Source of the DNA: Bacteroidaceae bacterium
GTDB taxonomy: Bacteria > Bacteroidota > Bacteroidia > Bacteroidales > Bacteroidaceae
Assembly: GCA_900768625.1 (NCBI GenBank)
Contig: CAAGDO010000209.1
Location: 1-11,156 of the forward strand
Length of the DNA: 11,156 nt
Direction: 5' to 3'
The position numbers were made by a program, and so were the translations under genes. Shown here piece after piece: positions 1 to 6,275 of the stretch. The notes below the pieces were generated by a model, which ran no database searches, was not told where the DNA came from, and saw only the letters and a list, made by a program, of their open reading frames with translations. Each line of letters starts with the position of its first letter. Position 1 is the first letter of the stretch.

Positions 1-466
1 AGAGATTCTGATGCATCCAAAAAGTTTTACCGGACAGTAATAATAGTCAAACAGAAGTGGTTTGAGAAAATTTCAAGTCCTCATATCATCCGGATTTGCT
101 TGGGCGTGCTACGCACGCTGGGTCTCTACATTAAATTCCATCAATCAGCCATTAATGACCATCCATGCTGCTTGCTTGCACACGCTTCTCCCCTCAGCGT
201 GCTTCAGCACGCCTTGAGGAGGAAATGTTCATTAATGGCTACGCCCCCAAAACGAGACAGTGTAAATGACCAATCAAGTTTCAAATTCCGTTCGGTTGAT
301 TCTCAAACCATTTCTTTCTGACTATAAAAACAAGTGGCTTCATTTTCGCTTAACCATTCCGTTATTTCAGGTGTGCCATGCACGTTTTTCTGTATTCATG
401 ACTGCTAGAATCATGAACAGCATAGGTTGTTTTGGAAAATCCATACAGACTTTTTTTCACGGGAAA

Positions 467-509
467 GGGTGGCTGTACAACGCCACTGGGTGGCGTTGCA
501 CAGCCACCC
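467..509. repeat. Long GC-rich hairpin
   Basis: The arms at 467-485 and 491-509 are each 19 bases and pair with one mismatch around a 5-base CTGGG loop. The stem is far richer in G and C than its surroundings. No run of T follows on either side, so a Rho-independent terminator is unlikely. It could be a REP-like palindrome or part of a small mobile element. The function is unknown. Confidence 0.7.
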
Positions 510-714
510 AGGGTTCTTTCTTGGAGAAAGGTTTATAAAACCCTGCAAGGCATGTTGCTTTGTCTTGAAATGGTGCAGAAGAAGAGAAGAATATATTGAC
601 CTTAGATCAAATTGCAGGATGAAGTACGTAAGCTCCAATGGAGCAAGTTCTTTCAATCATTACTGAAAGATGGACAATACATGGAAAAAAGCATGGATCC
701 CGGCCGCGTCTCTG

Positions 715-752
715 TACTTCAGTAGGAGCACTCGAGTTTTCCTACTGAAGTA
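715..752. repeat. Perfect 13-bp inverted repeat
   Basis: TACTTCAGTAGGA (715-727) is followed by its exact reverse complement at 740-752, with a 12-base loop that contains CTCGAG. There is no T-tract and no adjacent gene. It could be a protein binding site, the end of a small element or a transcribed hairpin. The sequence does not decide which. Confidence 0.65.
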
Positions 753-1111
753 TGATGACGTCCCCGTTTTCTGCACCCCATCGCCCCTTTCCCGTAAAAC
801 AAGTAAGGGAGTATTTTCTACAACAAAGGGAGTTGTTCGAAAAACATCGGAACTTTTTTTTGACGCCTCTTCGTCTTGCTGAAATAGCAAGGGTTCTAAG
901 GTGAACGTCGTGCTTCTGCCTGATGAGGGTATGCGCTAAGTCATATCTGAAGACGATTGTAAAATCACTCGTTTGACTTGCGCACTTTAGTGGACCCAGG
1001 TGCCTTCTCACGTGGGTATTGCACTTCGCGCAGGGCATTAACATTGAAAAGGAAAACGTGGAAAGCATGCCAAAACGACTAAGAATACAAGTCCAAATGG
1101 TGCAAGTTATT

Positions 1112-1304
1112 GAAGTCGTCTAAACTTTTCTGACGAAGATTTGATTTTAAGTTTGAGCTCTTCTAAATTCAATCTTCACCTTTCTTTTTGGTCGTTTTTT
1201 GACCTTTCATCGGTCGTGTAGCTCGCTACACTCCCTCTTCGAGGTCCAAAAACGCCTCGAAAATAAAGGCAAATCTTGAATTTCATAAAAGTTCAGACGA
1301 CTTC
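1112..1304 (+). mobile_element. 193-bp MITE-like element, copy 1
   Basis: The element begins with GAAGTCGTCTAAACTTTT and ends with the inverted form of GAAGTCGTCTGAACTTTT, so the 18-bp terminal repeats differ at one base. It is flanked by the direct repeat ATT at 1109-1111 and 1305-1307, as expected for a 3-bp target duplication. The interior contains a tight palindrome, GTGTAGC-TC-GCTACAC, and no coding frame of useful length. A second copy of exactly the same length lies inverted at 7775-7967, and a hand alignment shows about 13 differences. Terminal repeats, target duplication and lack of a transposase define a miniature inverted-repeat element. The parent transposase family cannot be named from the sequence alone. 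Confidence 0.85.
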
Positions 1305-1320
1305 ATTTTTTGATCGTAGC

Positions 1321-1542
1321 CTAATAAACAAATCTATAACCATATAGCATAAACAAAATCCCCTGCCACTCGTCATACGAATGGACAGGGGATATAGTTT
1401 TCTCATTCTTAGGCCATGATGGCCGTGCCCTGCGTTGTATTTTATGACGGATTCTCATCCACCATAAACGAACTGTCGATGATTCGCGACTTTGCTCTGA
1501 CGCAAAAGCCCTATCACCGAAACTATAACTTATAACTTCAGG
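1321..1542 (-). other. Open stretch without good start; probably not coding
   Basis: One minus-strand frame stays open for 73 codons, from just after a TAA at 1543-1545 to a TAG at 1321-1323. The composition is Arg- and Trp-rich (for example TVRLWWMRIRHKI), and the first ATG comes late. The terminator-like hairpin at 1358-1393 and the palindrome at 1541-1566 lie in or at the edge of this frame. I think a conserved intergenic repeat is more likely than a gene fragment, but a decayed 3' end of a gene cannot be excluded. Confidence 0.2.
1358..1393. terminator. Terminator-like hairpin
   Basis: ATCCCCTG (1358-1365) pairs with CAGGGGAT (1386-1393), and the inner bases pair partly (CCA with TGG). 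On the minus strand the stem is followed by TTTGTTT. On the plus strand it is followed by a weaker TTTT run. No intact gene ends here, so it may serve a lost gene or transcripts reading out of the neighbouring element. Confidence 0.5.
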
Positions 1543-1566
1543 TTATACCCAAAGGGTATATGAACC
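1541..1566. repeat. Palindrome between two terminator-like hairpins
   Basis: TATACCC (1544-1550) and GGGTATA (1554-1560) pair across a 3-base loop. The outer GGTT (1541-1544) and AACC (1563-1566) extend the symmetry with a small offset. There is no gene next to it, and the role is unknown. Confidence 0.4.
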
Positions 1567-1662
1567 TCAACAACTATAATCTCTCATTTGATTTTCTACG
1601 GGCAAAATTACTAAGAAATTTGCTACTCAAACTTGTCCTTTTTATCCTATTTCGTTCAACAA

Positions 1663-1692
1663 CGAAAAAAGTGGAGTTTTCTCCTTTTTTCG
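1663..1692 (-). terminator. Terminator of the DUF1963-like gene
   Basis: Read on the minus strand, CGAAAAAA-GGAG pairs with CTCC and then a run of six T, around an AAAA loop. It lies 24 bases past the stop codon of the DUF1963-like gene. The A-run before the stem and the T-run after it would let it work in both directions. Confidence 0.75.
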
Positions 1693-1715
1693 GATAGTCC
1701 AAGGGCAGAGAAAGC

Positions 1716-2321
1716 TCAAAAGGAGTGCAAATAGCACCTAATCTCATTTCCCCTCATCAGGAAATTAAGCATCCCACTGTCGTAGAACTGGAGATTCCAT
1801 TCATCGCTACAGTCGAGCTGCAGGAGCGAGGTCCAGTCAGGATACAATTCGTCGACTTCATCAAAATATGGACGTCCCAACAATTTGAATCCATCGTCCT
1901 TATCCTCACACTCTTCAAAAGAGAGGGATTCTGCGGGAAGTCCCAAGAGGGCCCCAGACTCATCAACCAACTTGTGAGAGTGGAGATCATCACAAGTCGG
2001 GGAATACAAAACACGAAAGAAATTCGTCCCCCACTCTCCCATCCCTGGCGAATCATATTCAAATCGGCCCAAGAAATAGTCCACATCTCCGAAAAAGTAC
2101 AACATTCCCGTATGCGGCAACAAGCCTTGACGATCGACGGGCACCAAATCTTGACAGCGAATCTGACAGATAAACGTGAGGGGATTGACAAATTTCTCCC
2201 CATCAACTTCAACCTCCACTTCAGGATACGGAACAGAATCGGGCAAATCGGGAAAGCCCCAGATTTTCGAACAGCCTGCGAGATCTACATCCGTTTTCTT
2301 ACTTTTCAATTTAATGGCCAT
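1716..2321 (-). CDS. DUF1963 (YwqG-like) family protein
   Basis: The protein has 201 residues and is acidic, with no signal peptide and no membrane segment, so it is probably cytoplasmic. Features that recall the DUF1963/YwqG family are KIWGFPDLP near residues 19-27, FICQI at 50-54, LLPHTGMLYFF at 67-77 and, near the end, LLQLD followed by a Trp and GMLNFL (residues 166-188). YwqG-type proteins have no firmly assigned reaction, so none is claimed. The gene stands alone between a good promoter (2358-2388) and its own terminator (1663-1692). The ATG at 2321 is chosen because it is the first in the frame after that promoter. It is divergent from the gene at 2531 across about 210 bases. The family call is by motif memory and fairly secure; the function is open. 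Confidence 0.85.
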   Translation of the reverse strand: MAIKLKSKKTDVDLAGCSKIWGFPDLPDSVPYPEVEVEVDGEKFVNPLTFICQIRCQDLVPVDRQGLLPHTGMLYFFGDVDYFLGRFEYDSPGMGEWGTNFFRVLYSPTCDDLHSHKLVDESGALLGLPAESLSFEECEDKDDGFKLLGRPYFDEVDELYPDWTSLLQLDCSDEWNLQFYDSGMLNFLMRGNEIRCYLHSF

Positions 2322-2357
2322 GATTTTTTCTTTGATTAGTTTTTAAAATAGGTCCGA

Positions 2358-2388
2358 CGAAGGTAGGCATAAAAATTCGAACATCAAA
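2358..2388 (-). promoter_or_regulatory. Promoter of the DUF1963-like gene
   Basis: On the minus strand, TTTG (2385-2388) is followed by 19 bases and then TACCTTCG (2358-2365). This matches the Bacteroidota -33/-7 pattern TTTG-N19-21-TAnnTTTG with one change, T to C, in the -7 box. The same TTCG variant is seen before the recombinase gene. The expected leader is about 30 bases. Confidence 0.7.
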
Positions 2389-2518
2389 CAAAGCAACCAA
2401 AATTTCAATCCCTTTCACAGCAAAAAACGACCCATCTCCATTCGCTCATGGATCAGTCTTTTTGGACAAAACGGACACTTTTTCATGGACACCATACGTC
2501 GCATTCAAGTAATAAGAT

Positions 2519-2526
2519 TATCTTTG
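2519..2526 (+). promoter_or_regulatory. -7 box touching a start codon (leaderless signal)
   Basis: TATCTTTG fits TAnnTTTG exactly and ends only four bases before the ATG at 2531. I see no good TTTG at the right distance upstream. If the box is used, transcription would begin at or next to the A of the ATG, giving a leaderless mRNA. Confidence 0.5.
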
Positions 2527-2530
2527 CGGT

Positions 2531-3106
2531 ATGAAAGAGAGATTGATGCAATACATAGAAGGCAAGATTGGTTTGCAAATGAAACGCAACCACGACTTCA
2601 CCATACTAAGCGAGCGGATAACGGCAGAGACCAATGGTAAGCTGAGCCCCACTACGCTCAAGAGATTGTGGGGTTATGTCAACGACCAAAATAGCGAACC
2701 AAGTATCTACACACTTGACTTGCTAGCCGAATATCTGGGCTTCAAAGATTATGATGACTTCAAAAGAAAAATCGGAAGCGAAGATTCAGAAGGACCTAAG
2801 ATACTCAGTTCTCTTATGACTATCGAAGCCATTGATGCTGACGACTTTTCCATCGGGGAAGAATTTGACGTAAGTTGGGCCCCAGACCGCAGCTGCACGT
2901 TGCGACATCTTGGCAACAGACATTTTCTGGTGGTACACTCTGTAAACGCTCAACTAAAAGCGGGGGATACATTCACAACCGACCTTTTCATCGAGGGTGA
3001 CCAACTGCGCGCAGGAAACCTCAGCCACGGAGGACGAACCGGACTATGCTACATTGCCGGAAAAATCGGTGGTGTACACATCAACAGAAAGAACAAAAAG
3101 CGCTGA
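2531..3106 (+). CDS. Hypothetical protein with helical N-terminal domain
   Basis: I do not recognise this 191-residue soluble protein. Residues 1-82 look mostly helical. They contain a stretch (SPTTLKRLWGYV, then TLDLLAEYLGF and DYDDFKRKI) that resembles small domains of Bacteroidota proteins thought to be helix-turn-helix-like. Residues about 95-180 look rich in beta strands, with many Gly, Thr and His, and the tail is basic (NRKNKKR). There is no signal peptide. It is the only plus-strand gene supported here. It faces the kinase gene head-on, shares a terminator with it, and both have TATCTTTG directly before the ATG. That layout hints at linked function but does not prove it. A DNA-binding regulator is one guess. 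Confidence 0.75.
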   Translation: MKERLMQYIEGKIGLQMKRNHDFTILSERITAETNGKLSPTTLKRLWGYVNDQNSEPSIYTLDLLAEYLGFKDYDDFKRKIGSEDSEGPKILSSLMTIEAIDADDFSIGEEFDVSWAPDRSCTLRHLGNRHFLVVHSVNAQLKAGDTFTTDLFIEGDQLRAGNLSHGGRTGLCYIAGKIGGVHINRKNKKR

Positions 3107-3121
3107 CGCCATTCACACATC

Positions 3122-3196
3122 AAAAAGAATCCGTCCCTTCCCTTGTTGCATACCCCGATAAAGGGTACGACACAAAGGAAGGGACGGACTCTTTTT
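3122..3196. terminator. Bidirectional terminator between convergent genes
   Basis: Two 25-base arms (3122-3146 and 3172-3196) pair with two mismatches. Each begins or ends with a five-base A or T run, so the stem has a T-tract on both strands. An inner TACCC/GGGTA stem (3151-3155, 3163-3167) caps it. It closes the plus-strand gene ending at 3106 and the kinase gene ending at 3241. Confidence 0.9.
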
Positions 3197-3240
3197 GATA
3201 AGTGGGAAAACCATCAAAACCTCAAGAGGAAAGCGATGGC

Positions 3241-4527
3241 TTACTCGTTATCGATGTCATAAGTCTCAATATGACGGAACTTTGCCCAAGGACTTTTCTT
3301 ATAGGCATCCAAATACGGTCTCGGCACATAGAGCGTCACATCATTGAAATGATGCTCTTCAAAGACTGATTCGATATTAGTCGGCCATACATCACTACCT
3401 ATTTCCGGCGGCACAGCACCCCGAAAATAGATCTTCTTTAAATTATTACACTGCGCGAAGGAACCTTCAAGGATATGAAATTCACAATCCGGCAGAACCA
3501 ACACTTGAAGAACGGTATCCTCAGCGAATGCACCAAACCCAAGTTCAGAGACGCTGTACTTCAAACCATGATAGATGACCTCTGAAGGAACCTCCACTGC
3601 GGAGTTACATCGGTCAACCAATTGCGCTGAAACGGTCAAGCCTCCCCACGAGGTATAGCTCATATAGCCATCGCGGAATTGAGCAGTCATTTGGCATTGG
3701 GGTTCATCGCCAAACCATACGACAAGGCGATAAGCGCATGCTGAAATCGCCGTGAACAGGAGAATAAAAATCAAAGAGAAGACAGTGATACGCATTCGCT
3801 GACGACATTTAAGCGCACGCTTCACATCATTGATATCCTTGAGACGTGAGTCCAGTCCGCTTTTGCATCGTTTGACAATACTGTCATACGAACGTCCCAA
3901 ATGCAGATCTGAGAGAATGCATCCCAAACTCCAGATATCGTTTCGACAATCGGTGACGCATTCATTTTCCTGCTCGGGCGAAATATAACCCGGCGAACCT
4001 GAAGGCTGTTTGAGCTCGGAGTAATCATCCATGTCGGACAATCCGAAATCAATCAGTTTGACATTACCGCCATTGCGCGTTATCATGACATTGTCGGGCT
4101 TGAGATCACGATGAACCACCTGCTGACGATGAAGATAGTCAAGAATGTCAATCAGCTGGGAAAAGACTTTCTTACGTTCGCGCTTACGCGGACGATTGGA
4201 CAACCATTTCGTCAGACTTTCACCGTCAACCCACTCCATCACGATGCATCTACCAAATCCTTCCACTTCCTCCATTCCATAGACCTGGGCTATTCCCGGA
4301 TGGTCAAGGCGAGAATGTATATCATACTCCTTCTGTTGAAGGGCCTGATAGAAAGGTTGATCACGATGCAATGCCGAAAGGGCTTTCAGCACCAACCATT
4401 TTCCATCGCGCTTCGCAGTAAGCAAAACGCTGTTAATGGATGCATATTTCACAGAGATATCCGTAAACTCAGGTATGAGATGAGGGTCGGATACGTCAAG
4501 TATTTCAGAGTTTTCCTTTTGTTCCAT
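3241..4527 (-). CDS. Membrane Ser/Thr protein kinase with BspA-like tail
   Basis: The 428-residue protein has a eukaryotic-type (Hanks) kinase domain at about 20-240. Visible residues are Lys48 in VLK, the catalytic loop HRDLKPDN (139-146), DFG (160-162), SPE (183-185) and Asp197 in NDIWSLG. The ATP loop lacks a normal GxGxxG and the C-lobe is short. One membrane segment follows (about 246-270). Residues 280-428 would lie outside the inner membrane and resemble the leucine-rich repeats of BspA-type Bacteroidota proteins (LPDCEF, GSFAQCNNLKKIYFRG, VTLYVPRPYLDAYK). The likely role is to sense something in the periplasm and phosphorylate cytoplasmic proteins; ligand and substrates are unknown. 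The ATG at 4527 is chosen because a TATCTTTG box ends five bases upstream. No phosphatase gene is adjacent. Confidence 0.9.
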   Translation of the reverse strand: MEQKENSEILDVSDPHLIPEFTDISVKYASINSVLLTAKRDGKWLVLKALSALHRDQPFYQALQQKEYDIHSRLDHPGIAQVYGMEEVEGFGRCIVMEWVDGESLTKWLSNRPRKRERKKVFSQLIDILDYLHRQQVVHRDLKPDNVMITRNGGNVKLIDFGLSDMDDYSELKQPSGSPGYISPEQENECVTDCRNDIWSLGCILSDLHLGRSYDSIVKRCKSGLDSRLKDINDVKRALKCRQRMRITVFSLIFILLFTAISACAYRLVVWFGDEPQCQMTAQFRDGYMSYTSWGGLTVSAQLVDRCNSAVEVPSEVIYHGLKYSVSELGFGAFAEDTVLQVLVLPDCEFHILEGSFAQCNNLKKIYFRGAVPPEIGSDVWPTNIESVFEEHHFNDVTLYVPRPYLDAYKKSPWAKFRHIETYDIDNE

Positions 4528-4532
4528 AGATG

Positions 4533-4540
4533 CAAAGATA
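4533..4540 (-). promoter_or_regulatory. -7 box of the kinase gene (near-leaderless)
   Basis: TATCTTTG on the minus strand ends five bases before the kinase ATG. It is identical to the box in front of the convergent gene at 2531. No clear TTTG is seen 19-21 bases upstream, so the -33 part is weak or absent. Confidence 0.5.
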
Positions 4541-4615
4541 CTGAAAATTTCCTTACTGTAGCATTTTTCCTACAAAACTGTAAAACAACTATAGGTGCAA
4601 AGGTTACTTTATACG

Positions 4616-4654
4616 AAAAAAACCGACATCACAATGCAACATTGTGAAATCGGT
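4616..4654 (-). terminator. Terminator of the tRNA-Asp gene
   Basis: On the minus strand, ACCGATTTCACAATG and CATTGTGATGTCGGT pair with two mismatches around a TTG loop and run into seven T. It starts 22 bases past the mature tRNA 3' end and separates the tRNA from the kinase gene. Confidence 0.88.
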
Positions 4655-4676
4655 TTACAGCTTGCATAAATCAAAG

Positions 4677-4750
4677 CGGTGCGTACGGGACTCGAACCCG
4701 TGACCCCATGCGTGACAGGCATGTATTCTAACCAACTGAACTAACGCACC
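4677..4750 (-). tRNA. tRNA-Asp (anticodon GTC)
   Basis: Read on the minus strand the sequence starts GGTGCGT and ends ACGCACC-G, giving a perfect 7-bp acceptor stem and the G discriminator typical of tRNA-Asp. The anticodon loop reads CTGTCAC, so the anticodon is GTC. The T arm contains GGTTCGAGTCC. The next genomic bases are CTT rather than CCA, so CCA must be added after transcription, as is usual in Bacteroidota. The gene is monocistronic, with its own canonical promoter 36 bases upstream and its own terminator. This is a confident call. Confidence 0.97.
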
Positions 4751-4785
4751 ATTCAGAGCGCAATGTTGTTTCGCATTTGCGAGTG

Positions 4786-4816
4786 CAAAGGTACGACTTT
4801 TTCCCCACCTACCAAA
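4786..4816 (-). promoter_or_regulatory. Promoter of tRNA-Asp
   Basis: TTTG (4813-4816) is followed by exactly 19 bases and TACCTTTG (4786-4793) on the minus strand. This is a full match to the Bacteroidota housekeeping promoter and the best in the window, as expected for a stable RNA gene. Confidence 0.85.
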
Positions 4817-4900
4817 CTTTTGGCCGTTTTTTTTCGTGATTTGCATAAAATTTGTGGCGATTCCATACATTTTCGCCCTTTCAGCCATTCGTAAAGATAC

Positions 4901-4932
4901 AAAAAGTCCGAGAATCCAATGTATTCTCGGAC
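4901..4932 (-). terminator. Terminator of the recombinase-hpf operon
   Basis: On the minus strand, GTCCGAGAAT (4923-4932) pairs perfectly with ATTCTCGGAC (4906-4915) around a 7-base loop and is followed by five T. It lies about 80 bases past the hpf stop codon. Confidence 0.9.
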
Positions 4933-5013
4933 CTGAATGGGATACGCGCCGTCTGCACACAATGCCTATACGACGATTAACGCGTCAAGGCGTGCAGACA
5001 CTCAAGCAAGAAG

Positions 5014-5313
5014 TCACTTGCCCTGACGCTCCTTGTACTTCTCAATCTGACGGAGCAGCGTGTCAACACAAAGGTCAACGCCTTCCTCAAAGGAATCGCA
5101 CACTTTCTCCGCATGGAGTAGTTCAGTTCCAGGAAGACTGACATTGAGTGCAGTCTCCTTATTCTTAGCCGTTTCGGGCTTCACCACCTTGAGGATGAAT
5201 TCAGCCTTGACGATATTTTCACAATTCTTCTCGAGCTTAGCAGCCTTCTTCTGAATGAACGCCTGCAACTTTTCTGTTGCATCGAAGTGGATAGCTTGAA
5301 TCTTGAGTTCCAT
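5014..5313 (-). CDS. hpf: Ribosome hibernation promoting factor, short type
   Basis: The 99-residue protein matches the HPF/RaiA (YfiA) fold. It begins MELKIQAIHFDATEKLQAFI, has a Lys-rich helix (KKAAKLEKNCENIVKAEF) and a second helix near residues 75-95 (EEGVDLCVDTLLRQIEKYKE). Proteins of this family bind the small subunit near the decoding and tRNA sites of idle ribosomes and block translation during starvation or stationary phase. The length fits the short form, without the C-terminal dimerisation domain of long HPF. It starts 21 bases after the recombinase stop and is closed by a strong terminator, so it is second in a two-gene operon. It is preceded by a strong Shine-Dalgarno sequence, unlike every other gene here. 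Confidence 0.92.
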   Translation of the reverse strand: MELKIQAIHFDATEKLQAFIQKKAAKLEKNCENIVKAEFILKVVKPETAKNKETALNVSLPGTELLHAEKVCDSFEEGVDLCVDTLLRQIEKYKERQGK

Positions 5314-5319
5314 AGTAAT

Positions 5320-5326
5320 CCTCCTT
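5320..5326 (-). promoter_or_regulatory. Strong Shine-Dalgarno sequence of hpf
   Basis: AAGGAGG lies six bases before the hpf ATG on the minus strand and complements the usual 16S rRNA tail over seven bases. The spaces before the other starts here (mscS, recombinase, rpsU, kinase, CapA, NlpC, L,D-transpeptidase, DUF1963) show no such motif, which is normal for Bacteroidota. It fixes the hpf start at 5313. Confidence 0.85.
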
Positions 5327-5334
5327 TTTGTTAG

Positions 5335-6216
5335 TTATGCCCGTGGATGGGCTTGTTCATATTCCTTTTTGAGTTCCGCAAATGTGGTGTGCGTATAGAT
5401 CTCCGTTGTGCCTATACTCTCATGCCCCAACAATTGCTTGATGGCTTCAAGGTCGGCTCCGTGATTAAGCATCACGGTGGCGAAGGTATGGCGCAACACA
5501 TGCGGGCTCTTTTTCTTCTGGGTTGTAACAAGTGAGAGATAGTTCTCTACCAACTGACGCACACGCCCATAATTGATACGTCTGTTCTTTTCGTCGAGAA
5601 AGAGAGCTTCTGTTTCGCAAGCCTGCCGACTCCGTTCCATAAGATAGTCGCGCAACGAACGATTCAACTCAGGACCGAAGGGCACGATACGCTGTTTGCT
5701 GCGTTTACCCGTAACCTTCAACTCCCCCGCGGAAAGATTGACATCCGAAACATTCAGCCCCATCAACTCCGCCACTCGGATTCCTGTGGTATAGAATGTG
5801 AGCAAGATGGTACGGTCTCGTACGCCAGTGAAATTCTGCGGAAAGACAACCTCATCAAACAGGCGGTCCATCTCGCTTTCTTTCACGAATGCAGGAAGCG
5901 GCTTGGAGGCTTTCGGATTCTTCACCAATGAAGTCGGATTCACTCTGACACGCCCCATCCGCAGAAGATAGCGGTAAAGGGAACGCACCGCGCTGAGCTT
6001 TTTCGACATAGTGCGTCCACCATGCCCTTGCTCCATTTCCATTGCCACCCATTGCCGAACAATATCAGCATCGATAGTCTGCCAATTCAATCCTTCGTCA
6101 AGATGAACGAAGTAGTTCTCGAAATCCTGCAGGGCTATGCGATAGGTTTCTATCGTCTGTTTCGAATAGGCTCTATCGCCGGCCAAATAGGTCAAGAAGT
6201 CGTCTATCACTTGCAT
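5335..6216 (-). CDS. xerC: Tyrosine recombinase, XerC/XerD type
   Basis: The protein has 293 residues from the chosen start, close to the usual Xer length. The N-terminal SAM-like DNA-binding domain (IDDFLTYLAGDRAYSKQTIETY) precedes the catalytic domain. The full catalytic set is visible: Arg147 (TGIRVAEL), Lys171 (VTGKRSKQR), His239 and Arg242 (HVLRHTFA), His265 (LGHESIGTT) and nucleophile Tyr274 (IYTH). Such enzymes resolve chromosome dimers at dif with a partner at the septum. The reading frame is open up to 6339, but the ATG at 6216 is preferred because a promoter lies at 6244-6275 and the extra 41 residues look noncoding. It is first in an operon with hpf. XerC rather than XerD is inferred from its place beside rpsU and hpf; an integrase of another role is less likely. 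Confidence 0.9.
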   Translation of the reverse strand: MQVIDDFLTYLAGDRAYSKQTIETYRIALQDFENYFVHLDEGLNWQTIDADIVRQWVAMEMEQGHGGRTMSKKLSAVRSLYRYLLRMGRVRVNPTSLVKNPKASKPLPAFVKESEMDRLFDEVVFPQNFTGVRDRTILLTFYTTGIRVAELMGLNVSDVNLSAGELKVTGKRSKQRIVPFGPELNRSLRDYLMERSRQACETEALFLDEKNRRINYGRVRQLVENYLSLVTTQKKKSPHVLRHTFATVMLNHGADLEAIKQLLGHESIGTTEIYTHTTFAELKKEYEQAHPRA

Positions 6217-6243
6217 GAAAGTGGGGTTCACTTGTTTTGAAAG

Positions 6244-6275
6244 CGAATATAGAGACTTTTTTCGAATGCGCCAAA
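6244..6275 (-). promoter_or_regulatory. Promoter of the recombinase-hpf operon
   Basis: TTTG (6272-6275), then 20 bases, then TATATTCG (6244-6251) on the minus strand. The -7 box differs from TAnnTTTG by one T-to-C change. The start point would fall just past 6244 and give a leader of about 20 bases to the ATG at 6216, which rules against the longer reading from 6339. Confidence 0.75.

Larger units (their letters stand above)
1..1108. other. Gene-free, palindrome-rich region
   Basis: I see no convincing gene here. The open stretches are short, overlap on both strands, have odd composition (many Cys, His and Arg, no domain pattern) and lack a promoter of the type used elsewhere in the window. 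The DNA does hold several inverted repeats: GCGTGC/GCACGC at 104-118, a bulged stem at 192-219, the pair GCCATTAATG/CATTAATGGC at 148-157 and 230-239, a 19-bp-arm hairpin at 467-509, a 13-bp-arm hairpin at 715-752 and a smaller one at 994-1017. It may be an accumulation of non-autonomous elements or decayed sequence. That reading is inference. Confidence 0.6.

Noticed and set aside
100..321. 73-codon plus-strand open frame in the left noncoding region, with GAGGAGG at 216-222 ahead of an internal ATG at 235
   Set aside because: The purine run is part of a hairpin, the remaining peptide has only 28 residues, the composition is unlike that of a protein domain and no promoter is seen.
628..655. 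Resemblance between 628-655 and 1087-1112 (both read roughly AATGG-GCAAGTT)
   Set aside because: The match is short and broken, and could be chance. Not strong enough to call a repeat.
742..1068. 108-codon minus-strand open frame
   Set aside because: It runs through a perfect inverted repeat, is rich in Cys, Arg and His, has no domain pattern and no promoter. It is probably chance.
1725..2339. 204-codon plus-strand frame opposite the DUF1963-like gene
   Set aside because: It is a shadow. The minus strand has family motifs, a promoter and a terminator in the right places.
4951..4999. 8-bp inverted repeat GTCTGCAC/GTGCAGAC after hpf
   Set aside because: The 33-base loop and lack of T-tract make it a weak structure; the real terminator is at 4901-4932.
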